Source: Bacillota bacterium (lineage in GTDB: Bacteria > Bacillota > Clostridia > Acetivibrionales > DSM-1351). Taken from it: a stretch of 64,000 nt of DNA. Made by a program: the position numbers and the translations under genes. The notes beneath the pieces were generated by a model. That model was not told where the DNA came from. It saw only the letters and a list, made by a program, of their open reading frames with translations, and did not search any database. The DNA lies in NCBI GenBank assembly GCA_023393115.1, contig JAEWMS010000025.1, positions 71,965 to 135,964 on the forward strand. Reading direction: 5' to 3'. This document shows positions 49,800 to 58,551 of this stretch, piece after piece; position 1 is the first letter of the stretch; the number at the start of each line of letters is the position of its first letter.

Positions 49800-51347
49800 C
49801 CACAAAAAGAAAAGATTGAAAGCTTAAAAAGTATGAAAGCATCCATTGCTTTAGGCGGTGGGCAGGATAAGATTGAAAAAAGACATACCGAGGGAAAATT
49901 TACGGCCAGGGAAAGAATTGATATGTTATTTGATGAAGGCAGCTTTGTTGAAATTGATGCCTTTATTGAATCAAGATGTTTTGATTTCGGAATGCAAAAA
50001 AAGAAGCTTGCCGGTGATGGCGTTGTTACAGGCTACGGAACCGTAAACGGCAGAAAAGTATTTGTTGCATCTCAGGATTTTACAGTAATCGGCGGTTCAC
50101 TTGGCGAAATGCACGCAAAGAAAATAACTAAAGTGATGGATATGGCTGTAAAAATGGGAGCCCCCTTCATAGCTATAAATGACTCTGGAGGTGCCAGAAT
50201 TGAAGAAGGACTTGATGCTCTTTCGGGCTACGGTGATATTTTTTACAGGAATACTCTTGCTTCAGGCGTAATTCCGCAGATATCTGTAATTATGGGACCC
50301 TGTGCAGGCGGTGCTGTATATTCTCCGGCAATAACTGACTTTATATTCATGGTTGAGAATACAAGCCAGATGTTTATAACAGGTCCTCAGGTTATAAAAT
50401 CAGTTACAGGTGAAGATGTATCTGTTGAAAAGCTCGGCGGTGCTGATGTACACACAGCAGTAAGTGGTGTAGCGCACTTTAAATCTTCTAATGAAGAAGA
50501 ATGTATTGAAGATATAAAGAGACTTCTCAGTTTCATACCTGGCAATAACGTTTCAGATACTCTGTATTACGGTACTGCGGACAGTGCCAATAGAATAATT
50601 GAAAGCTTGAATGAAATAATCCCTGAAGAATCAAACAAGCCATATGACATGTTTGGCATAATTGAAGAAATTGTTGATGACGGCGATTTCATGGAAATAC
50701 ACGGTGCTTTTGCGCAAAACATAATTATTGGGTTTGGAAGATTGAATGGAAAATCAGTTGGCATAATAGCTAATCAACCAAAAGTAATGGCAGGTTCTTT
50801 GGATATGAATGCAGCTGATAAAGCAGCTCGTTTTGTTCGTTTCTGTGATGCCTTCAATATTCCGCTTTTGACATTAACAGATGTACCTGCGTTCCTTCCG
50901 GGTGTTGCTCAGGAACATAATGGCATCATCAGACATGGTGCGAAGCTGCTTTATGCTTTCTCAGAAGCAACAGTGCCAAAGGTAAATGTTATCTTGAGAA
51001 AGGCGTACGGTGGAGCTTATATAGCAATGAACAGCAAAACCATCGGAGCAGACATGGTGTTTGCATGGCCATCTGCCGAAATAGCTGTTATGGGTCCTGA
51101 TGGAGCTGCTAACATAATATTTAAAAAGGAAATAACTGCTTCTGAGAATCCAGCTGAAACAAGAAAAGAGAAGATCGCTGAATACAGGGATAAATTCTCA
51201 AATCCGTATGTTGCTGCTGCAAGAGGCTATATAGATGATGTTATTGAACCTTCAGAGACAAGATTGAAAATAATTATGGCTCTTGAAATGTTGAATACAA
51301 AGAGGGAAAACAGACCTGCTAAGAAACACGGAAATATTCCGCTTTAG
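49797..51347 (+). CDS. Biotin-dependent carboxyltransferase, 12S-type subunit
   Basis: 516 aa acyl-CoA carboxyltransferase with two crotonase-like halves. N-half: ERIDMLFDEGSFVEIDAF, NDSGGARIEEGLDALSGYG and GPCAGGAVYSPA (carboxybiotin/acyl-CoA oxyanion glycines). C-half: GVAQEHNGIIRHGAKLLYAF and KAYGGAYIAMNSK. It transfers CO2 between biotin and an acyl-CoA such as propionyl- or methylmalonyl-CoA. With the biotin protein and 5S-type subunit downstream it matches transcarboxylase. No biotin carboxylase or membrane decarboxylase beta subunit is in the window. The ATG at 49797 follows GGAGG. Confidence 0.92.
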   Translation: MPQKEKIESLKSMKASIALGGGQDKIEKRHTEGKFTARERIDMLFDEGSFVEIDAFIESRCFDFGMQKKKLAGDGVVTGYGTVNGRKVFVASQDFTVIGGSLGEMHAKKITKVMDMAVKMGAPFIAINDSGGARIEEGLDALSGYGDIFYRNTLASGVIPQISVIMGPCAGGAVYSPAITDFIFMVENTSQMFITGPQVIKSVTGEDVSVEKLGGADVHTAVSGVAHFKSSNEEECIEDIKRLLSFIPGNNVSDTLYYGTADSANRIIESLNEIIPEESNKPYDMFGIIEEIVDDGDFMEIHGAFAQNIIIGFGRLNGKSVGIIANQPKVMAGSLDMNAADKAARFVRFCDAFNIPLLTLTDVPAFLPGVAQEHNGIIRHGAKLLYAFSEATVPKVNVILRKAYGGAYIAMNSKTIGADMVFAWPSAEIAVMGPDGAANIIFKKEITASENPAETRKEKIAEYRDKFSNPYVAAARGYIDDVIEPSETRLKIIMALEMLNTKRENRPAKKHGNIPL

Positions 51348-51349
51348 CT

Positions 51350-51444
51350 AGAAGTTGGAAGTAGGATGTAGGAAGTTAGATATTAGAAGTTGGATGTTGG
51401 ATGTTGGAAGTAGGAATTTGAAGTTAGAAGTAGGAAGTAAGAAG
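51350..51444 (+). repeat. Degenerate heptamer tandem repeat (RGAWGTW)n
   Basis: About 13 consecutive 7-bp units of the type GGAAGTT / AGAAGTA / GGATGTT, with one unit short by a base. It begins two bases after the carboxyltransferase stop codon and lies between genes of one operon. Purine-rich on the coding strand. Confidence 0.8.
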
Positions 51445-51536
51445 CTTAAAGTGCATGTACGAAGTCAGCGAAGATTAGAAGTCGAATAGAAGTTTAGTCA
51501 AAATGATGGAAATACAGTGATTTGGAGGGATTTACT

Positions 51537-51911
51537 ATGAGTAAATATATAATTAAAGTAAACGGAACCCCTTATGAGGTAGAAGTGCAGGAATTAGGAG
51601 GCTCAAGCCCCGTTGCTGCACCTGCGGCTTTTAAGCCTAAGGCAAGAGCATCGGCAGGACAACAGGCTGTAAAGACAACACAACCAGTTACCGCAAGTGC
51701 CGGAGATGTTGTAGCCCCAATGCCTGGAACAGTTCTTAAGGTTAAGGTTGCGGCTGGTGATACAGTAAAAAAAGGTCAGGTGTTACTGATACTTGAAGCA
51801 ATGAAGATGGAAAATGAAATAGTTTCTCCGGTTGACGGAAAGGTTGCGGCATTATATGTTGAAGCCGGCAAATCTGTAACAGCTCGTGAAGTTATGGTAA
51901 CTATTGCATAA
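51537..51911 (+). CDS. Biotin carboxyl carrier protein (1.3S-type subunit)
   Basis: 124 aa. An N-terminal segment (YIIKVNGTPYEVEVQEL) is followed by an Ala/Pro/Lys-rich linker and the biotinyl domain (residues 60-124). The biotinylated lysine is in LEAMKMENEI and the VVAPMPGTVLKV strand is typical. It carries CO2 on biotin between the 12S and 5S subunits. The ATG at 51537 follows TTGGAGGG, and the upstream ATG at 51522 overlaps it. It is 190 bp behind the 12S gene because of the repeat tract. Confidence 0.93.
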   Translation: MSKYIIKVNGTPYEVEVQELGGSSPVAAPAAFKPKARASAGQQAVKTTQPVTASAGDVVAPMPGTVLKVKVAAGDTVKKGQVLLILEAMKMENEIVSPVDGKVAALYVEAGKSVTAREVMVTIA

Positions 51912-51989
51912 GCGGTTTTTATTACAACTTATAGTCGTGTTATAGTCGTGCCAAGTACCTTGCTTGGACATTGTAAAAAGGAGATTGGT

Positions 51990-53522
51990 ATGGGAGTTAG
52001 AATTACTGAAACAGTATTAAGAGATGCACATCAGTCACTTATCGCCACCAGAATGAGAACTGAAGATATGCTTCCCATTGTTGAAAAACTCGATAATGTC
52101 GGGTATCATTCGCTGGAAGCCTGGGGCGGAGCCACTTTCGATGCATCTATGAGATTTTTGAATGAAGATCCCTGGGAGAGACTCAGAAAAATAAAAGCAG
52201 TAGCTAAGAAAACACCTTTACAAATGCTGTTGAGAGGTCAGAATCTTTTGGGGTATAAGCACTATGCCGATGATGTGGTTGAATATTTCATACAAAAGGC
52301 TATTGACAACGGTATGGATATAATGAGAATATTCGATGCCTTGAATGACCCCAGAAATATAGAAACAGCAGTAAAGGCTTGTAAAAAGGAAGGTGGTCAT
52401 GCACAGGGATGTATATGCTATACTGTAAGCCCTGTTCACAGTCTACAGCTATTTGTAGAAGATGCAAAGAGAATTGAAAGTATGGGAGCAGACTCCATAT
52501 GTATAAAAGATATGGCGGGTCTTTTGGTTCCATACCAGGCCTATGAGCTTGTGAAGGCCTTAAAGGACAGCGTAAAGATTCCTGTTCAGCTGCACACCCA
52601 TTATACAAGCGGAGTAGCCTCAATGACCTACATTAAGGCAATCGAGGCAGGTGTTGATGTTGTTGACTGCGCAATTTCACCAATGGCGCTGGGGACTTCT
52701 CAACCACCTACAGAACCTTTGGTTGCAACACTTAAAGATACTCCTTATGATACAGGCCTTGATTTGGAAAAATTGAGTGAAATAGCAGATTACTTCAGAC
52801 CACTGAAGGAAAAATATATAGAGAGCGGACTCCTTGATGTAAAAGTTATGGGAGTTGATGTTAATGCATTGATTTATCAGGTTCCGGGCGGAATGCTATC
52901 AAATCTTGTATCTCAGTTAAAACAGTCAAATGCTCTTGATAAATACGAAGAAGTTTTAAAAGAAGTTCCACGAGTACGCGAAGACTTCGGTTATCCTCCG
53001 TTGGTAACACCAACCAGCCAAATAGTCGGTACTCAGGCGGTGCTCAATGTTATCACCGGTGAAAGATACAAGATGGTTCCAAAAGAATCGAAGGGAATTG
53101 TTAAAGGTGAATACGGTAAAACTCCTGCGCCTATCAGCGATGAAATTAAGACAAAAATTCTAGGTGAGGAAAAGCCTATTACTTGCAGACCAGCTGATCT
53201 TATTGAGCCTGAGCTCGACAAAATAAGGGAAACTGCCAAAGAATTTATTGAGCAGGAAGAGGATGTTCTCTCATATGCAATGCTTCCTCAGGTTGCTGAA
53301 AAGTTCTTCAAACAGAGAGTGGAAGACAGGCAGAAAGCTGTTGCCCCCGTACAGAAAACTGAAGGAATAAATCCTGAAGTAGTTGCTGCAATTTCGGCTG
53401 CAGTTAATGAAATAGGCACAAGAGACGGAAAACAGTATGCCATCGGTAATATTTCAAGGCTCAACAACCAGAACAGGTGGGGGCTTTACGGTATGCTGGA
53501 GAGATTCAGAACAAAGCTTTAA
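51990..53522 (+). CDS. Pyruvate/oxaloacetate carboxyltransferase, 5S-type subunit
   Basis: 510 aa. A TIM-barrel (HMG-CoA lyase-like) domain starts ITETVLRDAHQSLIATRMRT and has the metal-binding residues in QLHTHYTSGVASMTY plus the carbamylated-lysine region CIKDMAGLLVP. The C-terminal PycB/OADA domain follows (residues 300-460). It moves CO2 between oxaloacetate/pyruvate and biotin. No fused biotin domain is present at its end; the carrier is the separate upstream gene, as in Propionibacterium transcarboxylase. The ATG at 51990 follows AAAGGAG. A terminator closes the operon. Confidence 0.92.
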   Translation: MGVRITETVLRDAHQSLIATRMRTEDMLPIVEKLDNVGYHSLEAWGGATFDASMRFLNEDPWERLRKIKAVAKKTPLQMLLRGQNLLGYKHYADDVVEYFIQKAIDNGMDIMRIFDALNDPRNIETAVKACKKEGGHAQGCICYTVSPVHSLQLFVEDAKRIESMGADSICIKDMAGLLVPYQAYELVKALKDSVKIPVQLHTHYTSGVASMTYIKAIEAGVDVVDCAISPMALGTSQPPTEPLVATLKDTPYDTGLDLEKLSEIADYFRPLKEKYIESGLLDVKVMGVDVNALIYQVPGGMLSNLVSQLKQSNALDKYEEVLKEVPRVREDFGYPPLVTPTSQIVGTQAVLNVITGERYKMVPKESKGIVKGEYGKTPAPISDEIKTKILGEEKPITCRPADLIEPELDKIRETAKEFIEQEEDVLSYAMLPQVAEKFFKQRVEDRQKAVAPVQKTEGINPEVVAAISAAVNEIGTRDGKQYAIGNISRLNNQNRWGLYGMLERFRTKL

Positions 53523-53553
53523 TTTTGGCTACATCAAAATCCATATAAATCCC

Positions 53554-53600
53554 AAAAAAGCCTGCTATAACATGAAAACTTGTTAATAGCAGGTTTTTTA
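53554..53600. terminator. Bidirectional terminator between the transcarboxylase operon and the AraC gene
   Basis: AAAAAAGCCTGCTAT and ATAGCAGGTTTTTT with an inner AACA/TGTT pair. Runs of A and T on both sides serve both convergent genes. Confidence 0.85.
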
Positions 53601-54482
53601 CGTTGTATATTGTCCTTCGGAATGTCTTAACCTGAAAGCAGTGGGAGGCATTTCCCTGTATTTTTTGAATATTCTGATAAAATAATTAATGTCATTAAAG
53701 CCTGTTGCCAGTGAAATTTCAGTAATATTCATACTTGTACTGAATAACAATTCAACTGCTTTATTAATTCTAATATTATTTATGTATTCTGTAACGGTTT
53801 TTCCTGTCATTTCCTTAAACAGATGGCAAAAGTGATACCGACTTATATTACATAGCTTTGAAAGCTCTAACCCGTTGATTTGCTTGGAATAGTTGTTTTC
53901 AATATACTCCAGGACCGGTCGTAGTCTTTCCAATTCTTTTTTTCTTAATTCGTAGTCATATTTATCAACTGTATTACTTACGTGATTTCTCATCAGGAAT
54001 ACTAAAATTTTGTAAATGTCCGATTTGATTGAAAGCTCATATCCTATTTTTTGTATATCATATTCTGAGAGAATTCTGTTTATACACTCAAGAACCTCTT
54101 TATCATCATTGATTATGTTGTTAAAAATCAATAGATTCCTTGTTATGGGATTAATGTACTTTATACTAAATACATCTGCATTACTGCTCTGCAAAAGCAC
54201 AGGATCAACTATTATACAGTAATACATGAAAAAATCAGAAAGGCTGTAGCCGCAGTGAAGCTCTCTGCTGTTAACCACCACAAGATCACCTGGCTTTACA
54301 TTGTAGGGGATTGAATTACACTCAATTATTCCTTTTCCGTTTACAATATACAAAAATTCTAAATGGTCATGCCAATGGTTCGGGAACACATTACCATGTT
54401 TACTAAAATTGCAAACTGAAATACTTACGGGGAACATATTACTTTGTAGACAGGGTATTTCGTGCAGGGCTTCAATATTCAT
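53598..54482 (-). CDS. AraC-family transcriptional regulator
   Basis: 294 aa. The N-terminal cupin-like effector domain (NHWHDHLEFLYIVNGKGIIE near residue 35; PGDLVVVNSRELHCG) probably senses a sugar. The C-terminal pair of helix-turn-helix motifs covers residues 190-290: LSKLCNISRYHFCHLFKEMTG and TEISLATGFNDINYFIRIFKK, ending with REMPPTAFR. It is divergent from an MFS transporter gene 173 bp away, which is its most likely target. GTGGAG precedes the ATG. Confidence 0.9.
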   Translation of the reverse strand: MNIEALHEIPCLQSNMFPVSISVCNFSKHGNVFPNHWHDHLEFLYIVNGKGIIECNSIPYNVKPGDLVVVNSRELHCGYSLSDFFMYYCIIVDPVLLQSSNADVFSIKYINPITRNLLIFNNIINDDKEVLECINRILSEYDIQKIGYELSIKSDIYKILVFLMRNHVSNTVDKYDYELRKKELERLRPVLEYIENNYSKQINGLELSKLCNISRYHFCHLFKEMTGKTVTEYINNIRINKAVELLFSTSMNITEISLATGFNDINYFIRIFKKYREMPPTAFRLRHSEGQYTT

Positions 54483-54655
54483 AATAACACTCCACTATAG
54501 CAAAATTGTGCTTATATCAAGCAAACTGATATGAGACTTTCTCAGCGTTTATATATATAATATGTCTTGATCTTACCAATGTAAATAGCAATATAGTATT
54601 AATTATTAGGAAACTACTATGCAAAATCTAGAAACTGAAACATGGAGGTGTTGTT

Positions 54656-55825
54656 ATGAGAAATAAATATTTATTGCACATACTAATGTTTTTCTACTTT
54701 GCTTCAGGGGCCATAATGTTCCCTTATTTGGGAATTCATTTGAGCAATAGCCTTACAGCTTCTGAAATTGGAATTCTTATGGCAATTATGCCAACTTCCA
54801 TATTGCTACTCCAGCCCTTTTGGGGGTGGGCTGCTGATAAATGGGGAGCAGGAAAAGTTCTAAAATTGACACTGATATTTACTATTATTGCTGCTGGTGG
54901 ATTTCTGTTTGTCACATCCTTTAAAGGTTTTTTCACAGTACTACTTGTATACTCAATATTCGCTTCATCAATTAATTCTATGATTGATGCAGCCGTGTTA
55001 TCTTTAAAAAACGACAAATACGGAAGTATAAGGTTATGGGGGTCAATTGGATATGGTGTCGCAGCTTTTTTAGGTGGATTATTCAAAAACAGTATATTAG
55101 GGTTCTGGAGCTTCACTATTCATATAGGGTTATTAGTCGTAACACTGTTGATTGTAGTAAAATTGCCGAATACTAATTGTGCAGCAGGGAACAAGAAAGT
55201 TTCAATAAGGGATAAAATTGATTTTAGTCATTTTTCCTTCTTTAAAAATACAAGATTTATTATACTTTTGTTTTCGTTATTCCTCACAGGAGTTGTACTC
55301 AAAGGGTATGAGATCTTTTTCCCCGTTGGGGTGAATAATCTTAAAGCGTCTGGCATAATACTGGGGTCTGTCTGGGTAATTGAAATAATACCAGAAGTAT
55401 TACTGTTCTATTTTCTTGATAGAATTATTGGAAGGATATCCCCGTGGATTATTTTAATATCAGGAACAATTTTGTATATTGTACGAGTAGGTATACTGGG
55501 GTTTTTTCCAGTACTCTGGATTTGGGTTGTCTCACAGCCTGTATCAAGTCTTGCATTTACCTTATGGTATTTTGGTGCTGTTAAGTTAGTTAACAGAATG
55601 GTGGATGAAGGACAAAAATCAACAGGTCAGGCAGTATTCTGGTCTGTAAGCTATGGAGCAGGAGGCTTGACAGGGAGTTTTTTAAGCGGACAGCTGGTAA
55701 ATGCTTTCGGCATATTTTCTTATTTTAAAGTTGCAGCTGTAATCTGCTGTTTATCGGTAATGGTACTTATTGTTCTCTCAAAAACTGAAAAGTCATCTAC
55801 TCCATATATAATTACAAAAGTATAA
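54656..55825 (+). CDS. MFS transporter (MFS_1-like)
   Basis: 389 aa, 12 predicted helices. It has the loop 2-3 signature QPFWGWAADKWGAGK and the middle loop basic segment IRDKIDFSHFSFFKNTRF before helix 7. The family includes LacY-like sugar and nucleoside:proton symporters. With the AraC-type cupin regulator divergently next to it, uptake of a sugar or oligosaccharide is the best guess. TGGAGGTG precedes the ATG. It converges with the minus-strand unknown gene 22 bp on. Confidence 0.85.
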   Translation: MRNKYLLHILMFFYFASGAIMFPYLGIHLSNSLTASEIGILMAIMPTSILLLQPFWGWAADKWGAGKVLKLTLIFTIIAAGGFLFVTSFKGFFTVLLVYSIFASSINSMIDAAVLSLKNDKYGSIRLWGSIGYGVAAFLGGLFKNSILGFWSFTIHIGLLVVTLLIVVKLPNTNCAAGNKKVSIRDKIDFSHFSFFKNTRFIILLFSLFLTGVVLKGYEIFFPVGVNNLKASGIILGSVWVIEIIPEVLLFYFLDRIIGRISPWIILISGTILYIVRVGILGFFPVLWIWVVSQPVSSLAFTLWYFGAVKLVNRMVDEGQKSTGQAVFWSVSYGAGGLTGSFLSGQLVNAFGIFSYFKVAAVICCLSVMVLIVLSKTEKSSTPYIITKV

Positions 55826-55847
55826 TTATACAGGGAATCTAAATAAT

Positions 55848-56516
55848 TTATTGTCTACTGACTAATTGCTGCTGCTCCTCACACCCCTTATGGAGATATA
55901 TATAATTCAGCTGATTACTGTAAAACTCAAGAATTGCTATATTTGCCCCTTTTTTAATCCGTTTCCCGCATTTTAGACAGTAATAGTTTGTATGTTCCAT
56001 CTTTGAAAAAGATATGGTTGGAGATATAGTCTTAAGCTTCTGCCAGCTCTTCCAACCTACCTTGCATAGAAAAATGCGATTGTCATAATCTGATAATACC
56101 CATCTGAGTAATTTATGAAAATGGAAGGGATAACGGGTATACTTAATGTATTCTGACGGAAGCCCCAATTTAACCGTATATAATTCAAAGTTTTTTTCAA
56201 CCACTTCTTGAATTCTTCCTGTAATTTGAGTAACATACCAGCAGAAGCCCTGAGCAGTCAACCAGGGCTTTAGCTTTTCAAACATGTACCCACGGCAGAT
56301 TTCTATTGTTTCATGCTGATTAACCTTCAGAGCATCAAAGGCCTTTTCAGCTATATCAACTACACAGTCGAGGTAAAGTTTTTTTCTAAAATTGTCTATA
56401 TCATAAAGCTCAACAGGTATAATGTCGAAATAATACTCATTTGTCTCAGGACGGTAAAACCCGATACAGGTTCCACCCACAAAACTGCCGCTGCCTGCGT
56501 CATCTATCTGAATCAT
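55848..56516 (-). CDS. Conserved hypothetical protein with RNase H-like start and zinc knuckle
   Basis: 222 aa, function unknown. It starts MIQIDDAGSGSFVGGTCIGF, which resembles the first strand and catalytic Asp of RNase H-fold proteins, and a second acidic strand may be KLYLDCVVDIAEKAF. The C-terminal NYYCLKCGKRIKKGANIAIL plus HKGCEE gives a plausible Cys3His zinc site. It lies alone on the minus strand with CGGAG upstream. Nuclease activity is a hypothesis only. Confidence 0.55.
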   Translation of the reverse strand: MIQIDDAGSGSFVGGTCIGFYRPETNEYYFDIIPVELYDIDNFRKKLYLDCVVDIAEKAFDALKVNQHETIEICRGYMFEKLKPWLTAQGFCWYVTQITGRIQEVVEKNFELYTVKLGLPSEYIKYTRYPFHFHKLLRWVLSDYDNRIFLCKVGWKSWQKLKTISPTISFSKMEHTNYYCLKCGKRIKKGANIAILEFYSNQLNYIYLHKGCEEQQQLVSRQ

Positions 56517-56731
56517 AGTTTGCTCCGAATTAATTATGGTTGAAATCTTCGTCTTTGTATTTGCATTAAAAAATTATAATCGTTTTTTATTATTAGTTAG
56601 ATTTAAGATTAATAATCATAATACATAATAAAAATTTGCTTTCAGACAATAGTGATTGATTAATTGGCTTTATTAAAATATAATGATATAGAACGCATGT
56701 TCTGAAAATTATTATAGGAGAAATATATACA

Positions 56732-57385
56732 ATGGTTGATTTGAGTCGCAAATACCAACATATTATTTGGGATTGGAACGGAACACTTTTGAATGATGTT
56801 TCGATTGTAGTGGAAGCAATGAATACTATGTTGATTAAGCGGGGTTTACCTCTGCTGGATATAGCTCGGTATAAGGAAATTTTTACGTTTCCGGTGAGGG
56901 AATACTACTTTAAGCTGGGATTTGATTTTGAAAAGGAGCCGTTTGAAATACTTGCAGCAGAGTTTATTTCTGAGTTTGACATGGAAAAATATAGTTTTAA
57001 GTTGTTCGACGGAGTTGAACAAGTTATCTCAGATTTGAAATCTGCCGGTATCAAACAATACATATTATCAGCAACACAACAGTCGGATTTGGAGAATGCA
57101 GTAGGTACATTTAAGATAGCAAGTTTTTTCGACAGGATATCAGGTCTTGATAATCACTATGCAGCAAGTAAAATTGAAGTTGGTATAGCACTTTTGGATG
57201 AATTGAGGCTCAATCCGAAAAGGGTACTTCTTGTCGGGGATACCCTACATGATTTTGAAGTATCCAGAGCCTTACAATGTGATTGTCTGTTGGTTTGTAA
57301 CGGACACCAAAGCTATGACCGGATATCGGAAAGTAAAGCTAATATTATTAATGATATTTCTGAAATAATTTCCTTTCTTACATAA
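56732..57385 (+). CDS. HAD-superfamily hydrolase, phosphoglycolate phosphatase-like
   Basis: 217 aa. Motif I is IIWDWNGTLLND (nucleophile Asp with Trp then Asn in place of the usual DxDGT second Asp), motif II LSATQQ (Ser/Thr), motif III conserved Lys, and motif IV VGDTLHDFEVS. A helical cap lies at residues 20-85. DWNGT variants are common in one HAD subgroup; the missing second aspartate (Asn instead) may lower activity or change the substrate. GGAGAA precedes the ATG. Confidence 0.83.
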   Translation: MVDLSRKYQHIIWDWNGTLLNDVSIVVEAMNTMLIKRGLPLLDIARYKEIFTFPVREYYFKLGFDFEKEPFEILAAEFISEFDMEKYSFKLFDGVEQVISDLKSAGIKQYILSATQQSDLENAVGTFKIASFFDRISGLDNHYAASKIEVGIALLDELRLNPKRVLLVGDTLHDFEVSRALQCDCLLVCNGHQSYDRISESKANIINDISEIISFLT

Positions 57386-57475
57386 TAACTTAATTACCTG
57401 ACAAAATCACTTTCAAGGAAAAACAGAAAGAAAAAAATGAGAATCCGGAACTTGAACCGGAAATGGAGAAAACTC

Positions 57476-58456
57476 ATGAACAGAGCAGAGGTTTTGAAAA
57501 AAGTAAAGAAGGCTGTGTTAGCCATGCAGCGCTGGCCCTGGGAACAAGGAGTGGTAGCACAGGCATTTTATGAACAGGGAGATATTGAAATGGCTGTACT
57601 CATGGCCAGAGAAGCTGTGACAAATCAATATATAGATGGCAGACTGGGCATGAAGTATGAAAGGATACCTGTCACAGACGCAGCGGCCAATGGGGAAATA
57701 GTCCTTCGGGCGGCTGAGATTACAGGGGAAGAAATTTTCAAGATTGCAGCACAAAAAATGCTGGATTATTTACTTTATAGAGCTCCAAAATCAAAAGATG
57801 GTATCATATACCATAATGAAAATGAAGGTAAGTTCTGGGTGGATTCAGTTTATATGTCTCCGCCCTTTCTGGCGGCAGCAGGCTATTATGATGAGGCGGT
57901 CAGGCAAATACAGGGTTATAGAAAATACCTATTTAATGAAGATACAAAACTATATTCTCATCAGTGGGATGATAATCTTTGTTACTTTTCCAGAGGACTT
58001 TATTGGGGAGTTGGAAACGGGTGGGTTGCAGCCGGGTTGGTAAGAGTGCTTAAAGCACTTCCCGAGAGTAGGTTCAGTGAGCGTGAAAGTCTTAAGGGTT
58101 ATCTAAAAGAGGTTATAGACGGCTGCCTGAACTATCAATGTGAAAGTGGTCTGTTTCATGATATAGTAGATAATCCGCAAACCTTTATTGATTCAAATCT
58201 TGCTCAAATGCTCAGCTATTCTATTTATAGGGGTGTGACAAATAACTGGTTGGATAAAGAGTATATCTTACAGGCTGACAGAATGCGTACAGCTTCTTAC
58301 GAGAGAGTTGATGACAGCGGCCTTATACAGGGTTCCTGCGGAGTACCGGACTTTAATGCTCCTGCCACTGCTCCTGAAGTACAAGCTTTCTATATACTAA
58401 TGGAAGCGGCTTATGAGGACTACTTGAGATGTATCGATAAAAATGCAAGGACTTGA
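57476..58456 (+). CDS. GH88/GH105-type unsaturated uronyl hydrolase
   Basis: 326 aa alpha6/alpha6-barrel protein. WPWEQGVVAQAFYE near the N-terminus, the DAAANGEIVLRAAE segment, FWVDSVYMSPPFLAAAGYYDEA (catalytic Asp in WVDSVYM) and YFSRGLYWGVGNGWVAAGLVRV are typical of YteR/YesR-like GH105 enzymes, which remove the unsaturated sugar left by pectate/rhamnogalacturonan lyases. No signal peptide, so it acts on imported oligosaccharides. The ATG at 57476 (GGAGA upstream) is preferred over 57437, which has a poor site. The RpiR-type regulator next door may control it. Confidence 0.85.
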   Translation: MNRAEVLKKVKKAVLAMQRWPWEQGVVAQAFYEQGDIEMAVLMAREAVTNQYIDGRLGMKYERIPVTDAAANGEIVLRAAEITGEEIFKIAAQKMLDYLLYRAPKSKDGIIYHNENEGKFWVDSVYMSPPFLAAAGYYDEAVRQIQGYRKYLFNEDTKLYSHQWDDNLCYFSRGLYWGVGNGWVAAGLVRVLKALPESRFSERESLKGYLKEVIDGCLNYQCESGLFHDIVDNPQTFIDSNLAQMLSYSIYRGVTNNWLDKEYILQADRMRTASYERVDDSGLIQGSCGVPDFNAPATAPEVQAFYILMEAAYEDYLRCIDKNART

Positions 58457-58551
58457 TTTTTATCTTGCAAAAAGGTAATATTATAGTATAAATTTACAGA
58501 ATAGCTTTACAAATAATTATACGAATTACCGATACATGATTTGGAGGAAAT

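Noticed and set aside
51350..51444. CRISPR-like array in the heptamer tract
   Set aside because: Units are 7 bp with no spacers and no cas genes in the window.
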